A stretch of DNA of 64,000 nt, from positions 372,001-436,000 of the forward strand of contig SWDT01000049.1 in the NCBI GenBank assembly GCA_009193035.1, given 5' to 3'. The DNA comes from Halicephalobus mephisto (Eukaryota > Nematoda > Chromadorea > Rhabditida > Panagrolaimidae). Each line of letters begins with the position of its first letter. The first letter of the stretch is position 1. The position numbers were made by a program, and so were the translations under genes. Shown here one piece after another: positions 23,420 through 35,022 of this stretch. The notes under the pieces are model-generated. The model ran no database searches. It was given only the letters and a program-made list of their open reading frames with translations, and was not told the origin of the DNA.

Positions 23420-23610
23420 TACGACAGTCACTCTCCATTTTTTTCTTTTCGATTTGTACTGGTTTCGAAATTCTTTTTAAATTAATTTTTTCTTACTTAA
23501 TTGAAATATTGAGTTGATTTAATTATTTAAAAATTAATATAAAAATGAAATAAATCATATATTACGAAATAGAAAAGAACAAATACCGCTGAGGAGCACC
23601 TGTCGTATGG
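23420..23610. mobile_element. TACGACAG-type MITE, copy 2
   Basis: Left end GTACGACAGTCACTCTCC, right end CCTGTCGTATGG; the interior shares GGTTTCGAAATTC and TTAAATTAATTTTTT with copy 3. Confidence 0.6.
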
Positions 23611-24343
23611 ATCAAAGAAACAAAATAATTAAAATTTAAAATTTAATTTAAGTTTGAAAATTGTATCGTTTGTAAAATTTGATACAGTGCGAAATAGGAA
23701 TAAAAGTAAAAAGTATGACTTAATTTATTTCAATGTGTCTGACATTTCTGAAATTCTGAAAGCAGGGATCTCGATAAATGATGTTGGTTTTTTTACTGCC
23801 ACATTATGTGCAATATCTTCTCTGATATCTCATATCCATTCCAACTTGGTGTCCATGGCTCCGCTTCCACGAACATCACAACAGTTCTTGTTAGATCCGA
23901 AAATTGTGGTGCACACGGGTCAGATGAGTAACGTTTATATTCAGTACGAAGTAAAAACAAATAAAACTCAATTTGATATTTAGTTAATAATTAAAAATAA
24001 TTTAAAAAGAAAATTTCAAAATTGGATAAACATGAATTCAATATTCTTGAAAAATCAAAATGAGAAATTTCATTTTCTAGAAGTTTTGAGATCTGATCAA
24101 GAAGATATGGAATTAGTATTAAAGGATTTATTAATCTTTTTCTTAACGACTCATAATCAATAGTTGATAAAAATTATTTGTACCCAGATGAATTTCCAAA
24201 AGTTGAACAGCATAAAGGTGGTTTTATTTTTCGGAATTTAACAATATAACGTCTCTACTTTTATTAAGAATATCCTCCAAGAATAAATCTCGGACTTATA
24301 TCACCAAAAGTAATTTTCCAATTCTCTACACAAAGATAACGTA

Positions 24344-24477
24344 ACTTTTGATACAGTAACAGATGGAAATCATCACTATTAAATTATATTTTCGTTACAA
24401 ATGCCAAATATTCATGAAAAATGTGACGATTCTGTTACATTTTCGTCACATTTCACAATTGTTACTGTAGCAAAAGT
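24344..24477. mobile_element. Palindromic MITE (ACTTTTG...CAAAAGT), copy 1
   Basis: The ends ACTTTTGATACAGTAAC and GTTACTGTAGCAAAAGT are inverted repeats with one loop-out; internal GTGACGATT and CGTCACATTT also pair. Near-identical sequences lie at 52960-53080 and 53203-53325. Confidence 0.75.
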
Positions 24478-24604
24478 TGTGTTTTTGTGTACATGTTGAA
24501 TTTGATTATAAGAAACAAAAATTTGCTTTATTTAGCATTTCATAAACCTTCGGGAATGTAGGGAAGGCGTGGAACATCCCAGATATGCACCTCGGATGAA
24601 CCCA

Positions 24605-26922
24605 CTAGTTCAATTTTAAGTCAGCTAGGGCTTTGTTGAAATGAGCTTTCAACACCGGGATCAGCTTCTCGACGCCGTGGGGACTGAGGTGAGAGTTGTC
24701 GCAGAACAACGACAGCATTGTCTTGCCTTCGTAGACGGGGCATCTGTCGTCCTCACAAAACGCAGACCTGATGAGTATAGGCTCGCATTTCGGACATGTC
24801 TCCATGGCCCCCAGCATCCGCAACCACCCTGGGTCGACTTCGGCTTATCAAACTGCTTTCGTGGGAATGAAGTAGCTGTTGACGGACTTCCCTTGGGATA
24901 TCTGTTTCGCCAGTCTCGTTGCGGGGTTGTACGAGACAGTTGGATGAGGTTCGACGATGAAAATCTTCTTCACGAAAGGGGAAAACTGCTTCAGATAGTC
25001 GGCAACGATCGCAGCAGTACCGTCGCTTCTAGCTTCTTCTATTGTAAGTGGTGTTTGAAATTTGGCATTACCGCTGAGTCTGAAATACATGAACATCCTC
25101 CAGGTTGAGACCCACCAACTTACTTCTCGCTGATGACCAGGAAATCCGGTCTGAATTTCTCTAAAAACTGCAACGTCTTGTTCTTAATTTCATCGCATTG
25201 CCAGTACTTTTTATATCCTTCGTTGAAAGACTCGAAAGTCAAGCAAGCAGGTCTGGCGGCAAAGTAGAGTTTCTGTATCTGCCCTTTAGACTCTCTTTGA
25301 TCCCCGCAAGTTGTCTGAGGGCAAAGCTATTGCCAGTAAAGAAAACGGTCGCTTTACCAGGTCCGTCGTAGGAACAGAAATAAGCCGCTGTTTTCGTCGG
25401 TTTTCTGTTGTTCACCATAGCCAGCATCTCCTGATCCCAGTTGCATTGAATAAAACTGCCGACAGTGTTACAATTAGAGGCAATCACCTGGTTGGCAGCG
25501 ACGGAGGGGTGTTGGGGGGTCTAGGAATGAAGATAAGGAAATTGAAAGTCGATATATGAACTCACAGAGGACGTTAACCCAAGTCCTTGTTGTTGTGTTT
25601 CTATCGCAACTATTCCAATCACCAAACCAGTGCAAACGAGCAGGACTTTCTGACTAGAAGCTTTCAGTAACTTCCTCTCGAACAGCTCGTACTGGAGAAT
25701 AGAGAGGGCAAATATAATCCCCAAATCATGAATCACGGCTAAAAGTAAACGTAACTGCTTGAATGTAAAACCAAAAGCAGCCTACACCAGGACTCGGAAA
25801 TTTGCAGGTACTTGAACAGAAGGACGACCGGCCAATGGACGAGGTAGACAGAATAGGAGATGTCTCCAAAGTACACGAATACTCTACTGACTTGATTCGA
25901 CTCGTGATCCCACCCGACAAACACGGCAATTCCAGTCAGTATTGTCGCAACTATTCTTACTAGAACGGTGTAGTAGAGTGTTGGGGACAGTGCCGGCATG
26001 AATGCAATGGCGAAGAGAGAAACAACAACCGGTATCCTCATCAAACGCAGGTTGGTGGAGCTCTTGTGTGAATGCAGTGCTTGTGGTTCGCTTTCTTCCA
26101 TCAATTTCACCCTGTCTTCCGGTAGAATCCGGGTGGATTTCCTTCGTTCCTCTAGACAGAAGACAAGGCTTCCGACGAGGAACTGCCAGACGCGAGAAAA
26201 CACACATCCGAATGCAATGGCTTCGAAATCCTTCATCAACACCTGGAAAACCAACGAAACAAACCCAACAATGGTGGTTGTAACCAAAGGATGTCCAGAC
26301 CGATAGATCCCATATATCAGAAATGGAGCAAGTAGGTAATACTGCAGTTCAACGGACAGGGACCAAGTGTGGAGGAGAAACTTGTAGTCACTGACCAGAC
26401 TAAAGTAAGTCTTCTTTTCCAGCATTGACTGTAAGTTCGTGGAGAACAACACAGCCCAGAGGGCATCTGTCCTGAGGAAATCGAAATCCAAAGCTATTAG
26501 GAAGAACCCACAGACAAGCAATGTTGTGAAGACGACGAGAAAGTAGACGGGGAAGAGTCTCTTCGTCCTCCGTTCATAGAACCCTAATACTGACTTCGCT
26601 GTTAAGGATTTCTTCAGACCAGGTTTAAGAATCAAAGTCATCAAGTACCCCGAGATGACAAAGAACCTGGAATTATTGTTGTTATTCAACAATGATATAT
26701 GAGAGTAAAAACTAACATATCAACCCCGAGGAATCCTTGAGGAACAAGTTCGGGTCTCAGATGAAACCCCAAAACAGCAGCAATCGCGACTCCTCGAAGA
26801 TATTGGATGTCTTTTCGCTTCTGTTTTCCATTTTTCAGCCTTATCCTCGAGCAATCCTCATCTGGAACAGCTGTATAAGAAGACCCAAAGTAACATATAT
26901 CCTTCATCATATAAAATTTCAT
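24605..26922 (-). pseudogene. OAC-type membrane O-acyltransferase with SGNH domain, disrupted
   Basis: Minus-strand exons 26922-26717, 26666-25786, 25738-25566, 25520-25124, 25079-24605. Acyltransferase-3 half: YLRGVAIAAVLGFHL, GFLGVDMFFVISGYLMT, YERRTKRLFPVYFL, LLHTWSLSVELQYYLLAP, DISYSVYLVHWPVVL, in about ten membrane segments. SGNH half: TGNSFALRQLAG (catalytic Ser block) and DNSHLSPHG (Asp/His block). C. elegans OAC, NRF-6 and NDG-4 proteins share this plan. Two lesions: near 25258-25270 the frame shifts by one base (before it RYRNST, after it FAARPACLTFESF in another frame), and TGA TAA stand in frame at 24845-24850 between a good upstream and a good downstream segment. The catalytic blocks are intact, so decay is recent or the lesions are assembly errors. 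The ATG lies 3 bases after a TTTTAG acceptor. Confidence 0.8.
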
Positions 26923-27259
26923 GATCTAAAACAAATTATTTATAACTCAATTATATCAATAAAATTCTCAACAAAAATTACTAAACACCATTGTAAAATC
27001 TTATTTCCAATTTTTGCTTTGGAATACTTAGTGAACTACAAAAACGATCATTTTGTACTTCAAACAAGGACCGGATAAACCGCATTATTCGGATAAAGGG
27101 GATGAATCAGAAAAGGTTTATCGGATAATTGGACAATTCAAAAGTAGAGACAGAAATCAACTCCAGGGACATCTCCAAATACAGACATATCTACCAAAAA
27201 CTTTATGTTGCAAAATGGTCAACATTAACAAACAAATATTGAACGAGTGCCTCTAAAAA

Positions 27260-29130
27260 TCAATTAGGCTGAGATACTTTTCCTTGGGAGCCATTCGGGG
27301 TACATTGACGGAATCCTTGACGAACATTCTGAGGTTGATTGATTCCTGGACGAATGTTTTGAGGAGCCGATTGGCTCATTCCCTGACGAATACTCGTAGG
27401 AGCTGGCTGGCTGACATTTTGAGTAGTATTCGAGGTCGAGTGATTAGGTCCTTGATGAACATTCTGTGGAGGAGTTGATTGATTAAATCCTTGAGGGTTC
27501 TCAGGAGTCGATTGACTGATTCCTTGAGAAGCAGGAGCAGATTGATTAAACATATTGTAAAATCTAGGGAACGGTCCAATGAAAGGCGGCATCATAAAAA
27601 GCGGCTGGTTAGATGAACCTGGTTGAGGAGACGAAGGTCCCGAGACATCAGTACCATCCACAGATTGATTTGCTTGAGGTTGTCCGACACCTGCATTTTC
27701 AGCCGGAATCATCTGTCCCATAACATGTGGAGGTGGTAGAACCATCGATTTCATATCAGCAGTAACACCTGTCTGCGAATATGGCCAGAAGGGGGACATT
27801 GGTGGATAGAAAGGGTGAGGATGAAAAGGAGGGGCACTATAACGTCTAACTTTCGGATACGCATAGGAAGCATCAGCACTGTCATCAGAGAGTTCACCAT
27901 CTTCTTCCAAATCTCCAAAGTCTAAAACAAAACCAATTACATGCAAATCAACTAAAAGCTTACTTTGATGATGTTGAAGTTCAGCATCAGTCATTTCAAC
28001 AACATGATTTACAATTTCTTCAAAATTAATAACTTCTCCATTGACTCCAACAATATGAGCAATACCATTAACATCATTGCGAATACGGAAACTTTTCTCC
28101 CAAACACGAACAGAACTCTTCAATTCACGGAAAACCAAGTAGGCAGATTCACCATGCAACCCTTTCAAGTGCTTACGAAGAGACGATGGATCTGAGTATC
28201 TTCTGGTACAGTCCAGCATCGGACATAGAAATCGTTTCTGAAAATACTGTTTAAGTAATTAATTAAAAATACGTAGAAAAAAACATACCACGTTGGAATG
28301 AGCACGAGAAATATGTTTAGCACGATCAGCAGTAGTAGTAAAAGTGCGAAAGCATCCAGCAATACTACAACTGTAAGGCTTTGGAGCAGTATGAGTCACC
28401 ATGTGATTTCGGAGGCTTTCGAGAGTTCTGTAACGTCTGGTGCAACAGGGAACAGGACACGGATGAGTAGCCTTCGCGATGTGAGTTCTCATATGATTCA
28501 CAAACGAGAAAAAGTGCTCAAACGGATTTCCACGACGACGGCAAGTCTTCCAGCGACAGATATATGGTGGATCCTTCGTGGCATGAGCAGCACTGGCATG
28601 ATTATCGAGTTCAAGTAGAGTATTAAAAATTTCGTTGCAATTCTCCCAATTACAATTGTACCGTCTAAAAAGATTAAACACTATAGAATCGCAAATAACA
28701 AGTAGAGCAATCCTCTCTAATGGGGTAGTGGTGCTAGTTATGGTTTTTTTCAATCTCTAGCAGTAACTTTACACATAACTATTAACCTTCGAGGGCAGGC
28801 AGAAGGTTAAGTGCTCTATGACCCTAATCCAAAAGGTTGTAGATTGAGTAAGAAAAAATATGCTCAGAAAATACTGATTATGAAATCGCCAACGCGCAAA
28901 ACCGAAATTGTCGCACAGACTACTTTAGGCCTTAGAAATTACTGGGATTTTACATCAAGATTGTTGTGTAAAAGGCATTTCCGGCTTTCACAATGGTATA
29001 GGATATTGTAGAACTAATATTATATAAAAACTTACTCTCCACCAACAGGAACGATCTGAACACATGGGGGGACTTGATTCGGCGGAGTTGCTCCGTTCTC
29101 TTCAGGATTATTAGGAACAGATTGTTCCAT
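27260..29130 (-). CDS. GLI/TRA-1-related five-finger C2H2 protein
   Basis: Minus-strand exons 29130-29036, 28664-28289, 28237-27964, 27921-27260; 468 residues. Five C2H2 fingers lie at about residues 34-190 in the GLI order: CNWENC with HASAAH; CRWKTC with a longer loop and HMRTH; CPVPCCTRRYRTLESLRNH; CSIAGCFRTFTTTADRAKH; CPMLDCTRRYSDPSSLRKH. The last two closely follow GLI (SNASDRAKH, YTDPSSLRKH). TGEKP linkers are mostly lost (THIAKATHP, THTAPKP). The C-terminal half is Pro/Gln/Ser/Asn-rich with a degenerate ~13-residue repeat (QGMSQSAPQNIRPG). Expected to be a nuclear DNA-binding regulator. It is much shorter than C. elegans TRA-1A, and I cannot say whether it is the tra-1 orthologue. The ATG follows a CTTTCAG acceptor by 15 bases. 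The 42-bp last intron is in frame and open, so retention adds 14 residues. Confidence 0.85.
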
Positions 29131-30075
29131 TATCGGACTTATTAACTGAAAGGAAAGACTGATTAGTAAGTATGTCACGCAACGCCCCCGGTCGCGAAAC
29201 ACGATTAACAAAACATACGTTACGAAAAATCGGCAAGAAGTGCAAGCGGCCAGCACGAGAAGGAAAACTGACGGCAACTGATCAGCGCGAGAAGAAAGCA
29301 TACGATATTCCTGTGAGAACGACCAGGGTTTCGCTGTGGGAAAAACGGGTTTCCCGCCCAAAAAAGTCCCGAACTGTTCATGATTGAATGTCTGTTATAA
29401 TCAGAGAAAAGTAATTTTTTGATTTTTTTCAACAAAATTTACTAATAATTAACGGAAATGTCAATTATTCATTGTCATAAAGTTGATACTTGCTTGAACG
29501 GATAACATTATGTAGGTAATGTCTGGAATTTCGGGGATTTCTTAAGGTTTTGATATATGAAACTTATTTTAGGCCAAGTTGTTTTTTCTTATTTGTCTTC
29601 TGTAATTGCTACAAAACTCTTGTTGTTCCTAATGTCAGCAGAATTATGGAAATTTGGACTTTTTTGTCGATTTTTTGCAGTTTTTTTGAAGTCAACATCT
29701 CCAACTTCATCTGTCTGTCCCTAATTCTTGTTTAAGTCTTTTATTTTTAAATTTTTGGTTTTTTCTGTTGCTTTGTGATTTCTTTCGAACCAAATTTCCA
29801 AGCTATAGAAATGCCACTAAAATTTTTGGATTTTTTACTTTAGATTTCTGTGATAAACATGGTTTTCAAGATGGTCATATATGGAGGAAAATTTGTATTT
29901 TTAAATTCCTCATTTTTGATCTCTTGTCTCGTTCCAACCTCCTCGAAAACTCCAACACCAGAATCAACAAAAACAAAATCCAAATAAATCCACTGAAATC
30001 ACATTTTTTATTTTTTTAATCTTCAGCACAGAAGAGATCCAAATCCACCAAAATCAACAATCAAATATAAATTAC
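29131..30075. other. Intergenic region between the zinc-finger gene and rpb-8
   Basis: 29160-29390 is less AT-rich, with GTTTCCCGCCCAAAA near 29349, an E2F-like string, and probably contains the promoter of the zinc-finger gene. A very basic 71-codon frame (29172-29387) overlaps it on the plus strand. 29400-30060 shows nothing I recognise. Confidence 0.4.
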
Positions 30076-30571
30076 TCAACTTCCGAGCTTCTTGACCATA
30101 AGATAAAGAGTACTGTCATCTTTGAAACCTTGCATGGTAAGGGCATCACCCTTCAGTCGCATCAGCAGTCCGCCGTAAGAAGCAAACACGGTAACCTGTC
30201 CGGATTCAGCGCCAGTTTCGTTGCCTTCAATTCGGTAAACTTGTCCACTCATAGCGTACTCGAAACGATCAAGCATCCTGTTTGTCATCTAAAAAAATTA
30301 CTTGAATGATTTCGAAATCCAGCACACTTACGTTAGGGTCATATTCGTCGTCGTCCGGAAGACCGTCTTCTCTGAAAGTCGGGACAATAACCATCCTGAA
30401 TTTCGTCCCGACATTTGTCTTGAAGAGTTCGCTGTGGACGTCCAGAAGGAGATCGATATTGCCCGATTCTCCTGTGCAGTTGATGCGATCGCACATCATG
30501 AATTTTTTGCCGTCCGGATTCAGTTGATTCACCGTGAATATCTCATCAAACATCAAATCACTCGTCGCCAT
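30076..30571 (-). CDS. rpb-8: RNA polymerase I/II/III subunit RPB8 (RPABC3)
   Basis: Minus-strand exons 30571-30332 and 30288-30076; 150 residues, the family length. It is a shared small subunit of all three nuclear RNA polymerases with an OB-like fold. Family features: FDEIFTVNQLNPDGKKF near the start, SGNIDLLLDVHSELF, LPDDDEYDPN, the exon 2 start MTNRMLDRFEYAMSGQVYRI, and YGGLLMRLKGDA before the end. The intron is 43 bp, phase 0. The ATG follows a GTTTTCAG acceptor by 13 bases, so the transcript is probably trans-spliced. It is divergent from cogc-4, with 219 bases between the start codons. Confidence 0.97.
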
Positions 30572-30790
30572 TGTTCTGGAGATCTGAAAACCGGTAAAAT
30601 CAGATAAAAAAAATAGGAATTGAAGAAGGACAAAGATTCAGAAGCAAATTGAAAAAATTCAAAGACGCGCAAAATGAAGAAATCAAAAGGAACAGAACGC
30701 CAATTTGATTTTTTCGATGTTAATCGTTTTCCACGTCAACATTGCGCCTCGAAATAACTCCGTTCTGCCTTATGTAATTTTGTTTTTGAG
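30572..30790. promoter_or_regulatory. Shared upstream region of rpb-8 and cogc-4
   Basis: 219 bases between divergent start codons. It contains CCACGTCAACATTGCGCCTC, richer in CG than its surroundings. No TATA box is obvious. Calling it a bidirectional promoter is an inference from gene arrangement. Confidence 0.5.
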
Positions 30791-33700
30791 ATGACAAACA
30801 ATCTCTACTACACCAATAGGGATTATCTGAATGATGATATCGGGTACGGAAGACATGCTGTAAGTTTTTCATATATGAATTTTTATTTTTAAAATTTTGC
30901 AGAACAGAGGACTGCTTGAATGGCGTCCGAAATCCCGTCTTCCTGAAGTCAACAAGACCAAAGATAACAGTTTCGAAGCGGATTTAGATAAGGAGATTTC
31001 TGATTTGAGATTTGGCCTACAGACAGAAAAAGAACGAGAAGACCAACTTTGGCAAGAAATCAACAGTGCTTTGAAGACTTCTGGAGGTTTGTTTCGCATG
31101 TAATTTGCCTCATTAACCGTACCACAACTACATCCCCATAGCAATTGCTCCTTTAGGACTTTTACTTTGTTCAAAAAGTATGTCCTTGAGATTTTCATCC
31201 TCTTGTTTTCATTTCGAAAGTTTTAAAAAATCAGTCTTTAGTTACTTTACCACTTTAGGTTAGGTTTATTACTAATATAAGAATTAAGTAAGATCGATCT
31301 TGTAGAATTTAAATAGTAATTGCTGTACAGTTATTGTTTTGTGTGATTTTCTGCTTTACTAAATCCGATATTCCAGCTGAGAAGAACCATGTTAAAACCT
31401 TCGAACAAGCGGTTGCCAGACTTTCCAATCGACTTGAGGAGATAGAAGGGAGTGCCAAGCAGCTCGCTGGGAATCTCGCCAATGTGTCTGTTTTGGCCGA
31501 CAGTATTTCGGCCAGAGTCGCCGTTTTGGATGTTGCTAAAGGAAGGGTCGTGGAATGTCTACAACGAGTCAACGACTTGAGGGATTTGAGGACGTGTTCG
31601 GAAGGAGTAGGAAAAGCCATCGAAAATGAAGAATTCGAAGAAGCCGCTCAGTATATCCATCGATTTAACACTTTGGAGGATGCTGTTTTCAAAATGGGAT
31701 CTCACTTTAATGCTGAAGACAGTCAGTCCATGAAGCAGAGCTACGAAACCCTGCGAGAAGCTTCTTCGAAATTGAAGGAAATAATCGAGAGGAATTTCGA
31801 CGAAGCTGTTCGGAAAGAAGATACCGCTTCGATGGAGAGATTTTTCAAACTTTTCCCGATGATCAACGAACATTCCAGCGGACTTCGACGTTTCGGCAAG
31901 TATCTTTGTTCTAAAATTGAAAAGTCCTGTGTCGGATTCTGTAAAATTATGAATGCCGGAGGCACAGACGACAAAAGAAGAAATGTCCTTTATTCCGACA
32001 CGATGACGATGATTCTGGAAGAAATCGCAAAGGATGTCATGGAGTACCAGCCCCTGATTGACAGTTTCTACGGACCAGATAAACTCCTAGATTTGATGGA
32101 AATTATTCAACTTGAATGTGACAAACAAGCCGTCACGGTTCTGGATGCATTTGTGAAAAATCGGCAATTTGAACAAAGATCGAGAAATGTTAGAGATTTC
32201 CTAAGGGGAACTGGCACAGGTGAGAAGTTGGATCCCATTGCTCTTGATGTTTTGTTAAGCGAAGTCACGTTGATCCACACTAGAACAGAACTGTATTGGA
32301 GATTTTTGAAAAGAAGACTCGGCGAAGCCCCTGCCAGACCCCTCAGCGAAGGGGATTCTCCGCATTCTCCAAAAAGTCCAAATTTTGCTGAAACGGATTT
32401 TGACGAAGATGATGAATTAACAGAAGAAGAAAGAAAAGAACTTCAAGAACGACAAAAACGGGCAAGAATTGAAAGAACGAAGAAATTGGATACTGTATTG
32501 AATCATTCTAAACTTGGAACTAGAATGCAAGAAATTCTAGGACAATATGTGATGATGGAACAATTTTACATGCAGGAATGTGTATCTAAAGCTTTGGATA
32601 ACGAGGATTCGGAAGATGGATCATTGACGACGAGTGTTCTAGATGATGTTTTTTTCATTGTTAAAAAAAGTATAAGAAGATCAATAACGTCGAGTTCTGT
32701 GGATTGTGTTTGTGCAATGATTAATAATGGGATGACTCTTTTGGAAACAAGTTACATGGAGAGATTGAATGGGGCTATTAGAGCTGGTTATCCAAGTACG
32801 GGATGGACTGCGGAAGCTTATCAACATGCTCAAACTGCTTATAATGTTTTTCAACATGGAAAATCAGTTGCTGAAGCTGGACCAGAAACTCAAAAAAAAG
32901 TTTTTTTAGCAGCTTTGAATAATATAAAAGCATCTGTACAATGTTTAATAACGTTGAAAGAAGGATTAATGGCAGATTTTGATGTTCATTTGAAACAGGT
33001 TTGGATTTTTATTACGGTAATTTGAAGATTTTGAATTATTATAGATTTCACAAACGGAAAAAGGAAAACTTGAACATTCAATATGTCAATGTGATGATTT
33101 AGCAAAGAAATTTGATCAAATGGCAGGAATAGGTGTTAATAAGCTTTCTGGAGCTGCATTTAGACCGAAACTCAAAGAAGCGGCTGAAGTTTATCTGGAT
33201 TTTTCACATGAATTGACAGAAGATCAATTGAATGAATTTGAAGCAAGTGATCCGTTTATTGAAGGATTTATAACTAAAATTGATGCAGAAATTCAAAGAT
33301 TTGAAAAATTGCTATTGCCTGAGAATTATGAGGTTTGGATTTTTAATATTTTTTAAATTTACAAAATTGATGTTTTTGATGAAATAGTTGTGGTTTTTTG
33401 GATTTTTATGAGGGATTTCGTATGTGAAAAGTAATATTAAAAGATAGAGGGGTATGTACCCTATATGGTCCTGATTTAGGAGATTTAAAATCAATTTAGG
33501 AAAAATATAATTCTGAAAAATGATTGCGAAATATCATCAACTGAAATTTTAAGTTGTTTTAGTTTTTAGAAACTTGAAAAATTTGTATTCAGATTACTTT
33601 GTGGAAAAATGTATATTTTTATAATATGTGATTGATTACGAAATCACCAATAGACAAAGTCAAAATTGTCACTTTAATTATTTTAATTTCTGAACATTTG

Positions 33701-34217
33701 CTTTGAAATATTTTTGTGGAAATATTTATTTTTGCTTTTATAATACATAATTATAGAATCATAATCATATAAAACTGAAATTATAGATTATTTTGGTTTT
33801 GAAAAAGTTTTAGAAATTTGCGTCAGAATAGTTTTGTAAAAATATTTATTTAAATTTTTTAACAATGGTTTTTAGTTGTTGTTGGAAGCTGTAAGTGTTG
33901 AAGCAGCTCATCAGATTGAACGAGTCATATTCAAATGTGGTTTCAATCATCTGGGAGGATTTCAGTTGGATAAAGAATTCAGACAATTGACGTCGTATTT
34001 GTCGACAATGGCTGGTTGGAAAGTTAGAGAAAAATGCATGAAGTTATCTCAGATAGTAAATCTTCTGACATCTGAATCCATTGATGATGCTGTGACTTTT
34101 TTCAAACAACTTCAAAATAGTTCTGCTGGGGCTATTCTGAGTGTGAACGAATTAAAACGTGTCTTGGCGTTGAGGACGGATTTTCCAGCGGCCAAAATTA
34201 AACAAATCCAAATTTAA
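30791..34217 (+). CDS. cogc-4: Conserved oligomeric Golgi complex subunit 4
   Basis: Exons: 30791-30859, 30903-31086, 31377-32998, 33045-33332, 33876-34217; 834 residues. COG4 belongs to lobe A of the COG tether, which returns Golgi enzymes by retrograde vesicle traffic. The N-terminal coiled coil (about residues 45-160: FEQAVARLSNRLEEIEGSAK) and the COG4 block (AIENEEFEEAAQYIHRFNTL) are clear. Mid-protein there is an acidic-basic linker (DEDDELTEEERKELQERQKR). The C-terminus holds FNHLGGFQLDKEFRQL, typical of the COG4 core, and LSVNELKRVLALRTDF. The start codon was chosen because exon 1 splices in frame to the coiled coil. The 3' exons and their 543-bp intron are more AT-rich than the 5' exons. 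Confidence 0.95.
33400..33870. repeat. Degenerate repeats in the last cogc-4 intron
   Basis: Blocks such as TTACGAAATCACCAA, AAAATTGTCAC and GAACATTTGCTTTGAAAT recur in diverged form about every 110-150 bases. A relative lies at 28880-28935. Confidence 0.4.
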
Positions 34218-34344
34218 TTGTGGTTTATTTATTGAAGGTGAGTTATGTAGGGTGTTGGGTGAAATTCTAATTTAATCGTTACGTAGATAAAGATTAATTA
34301 TGACGTCAGTTTCTTCTTTGGAAATGTTTTTTGAATGATATTTA

Positions 34345-35022
34345 CTATATTGCAATTAAGATTAAAAATAAGAAAATACAAAATTTGGGGGAAAGGAGAT
34401 TAGGAGAAGATGAGTCAGGCGTTTGGTTCGTCGATGAATCTGTGGATAAAGATGGGTCTTCAGTGGATATAGATATTGAAGAATCAGTAGTTGTGGCTGA
34501 TTGAGTTAGTTTCGTTGTTGAAGAAGTTGCTAGATTACTTGATGAAGGGGTTGTTGAAGGTGTTGATGGATTACTTGATGAAGTGGTTGATGGAGAAGTT
34601 GATGGATTACTTGACGAAGGTGTTGTTGAGGTTTCTCTATATGTAAAAGTTGCATTAAATGGATTTGATGAAATTAAAGGATAATTGGATAAAGTCACAG
34701 GATTATTACAGTAATCAACGAAACAGGCACAAAGTTTTCTAAAATTGTAATTTAATTTGTCAAGTGGATTTTTGGATTTTTTAACTTACAAAATCTGAGT
34801 TTCATTAAAACAAACGGATTTTGTTTCGACTGTTGACAAATGCTCCGTACATCCAGTGGTGTAATCAGATCCGGAAGAAACAAAGTAACAAGCTCTTCCT
34901 GTACAGGAATTCTGTTCTCCACAGACAACTTTCGGATTCAAGGAACATTTGAAGCAATGAACAGCACAGGACACTCGGATAATTAAAATCAAACAAATAA
35001 AATTCAAAATTTCCTTAATCAT
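34345..35022 (-). CDS. Ly6/uPAR-like GPI-anchored surface protein with mucin stalk
   Basis: Minus-strand exons 35022-34790 and 34738-34345; 208 residues. The signal peptide (MIKEILNFICLILIIRVSCA) is followed by a cysteine pattern of the three-finger fold: CFKCSLNPKVVC, CTGRACYFVSSG, CTEHL, then CACFVDYCNN with the closing CN. A long Ser/Thr-rich stalk (STTPSSSNPSTSPSTT and similar) ends in a short hydrophobic tail (FCIFLFLILIAI), as expected for GPI attachment. Ligand unknown. It lies tail to tail with cogc-4, 127 bases apart. Confidence 0.82.

Larger units (their letters stand above)
22773..24604. other. Intergenic region with element fragments
   Basis: It holds a tRNA-derived segment (23025-23090), a TACGACAG-type MITE (23420-23610) and a palindromic element (24344-24477). 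A 109-codon open frame at 23654-23983 lacks an ATG start and resembles nothing I know; treat as non-coding. Confidence 0.55.

Noticed and set aside
23654..23983. 109-codon plus-strand open frame
   Set aside because: No ATG at its start, lies between MITE copies, and the translation resembles no family known to me.
29172..29387. 71-codon very basic plus-strand frame with its own ATG
   Set aside because: It sits in the probable promoter of the zinc-finger gene; Lys/Arg/Thr-rich composition only, no homology recognised.
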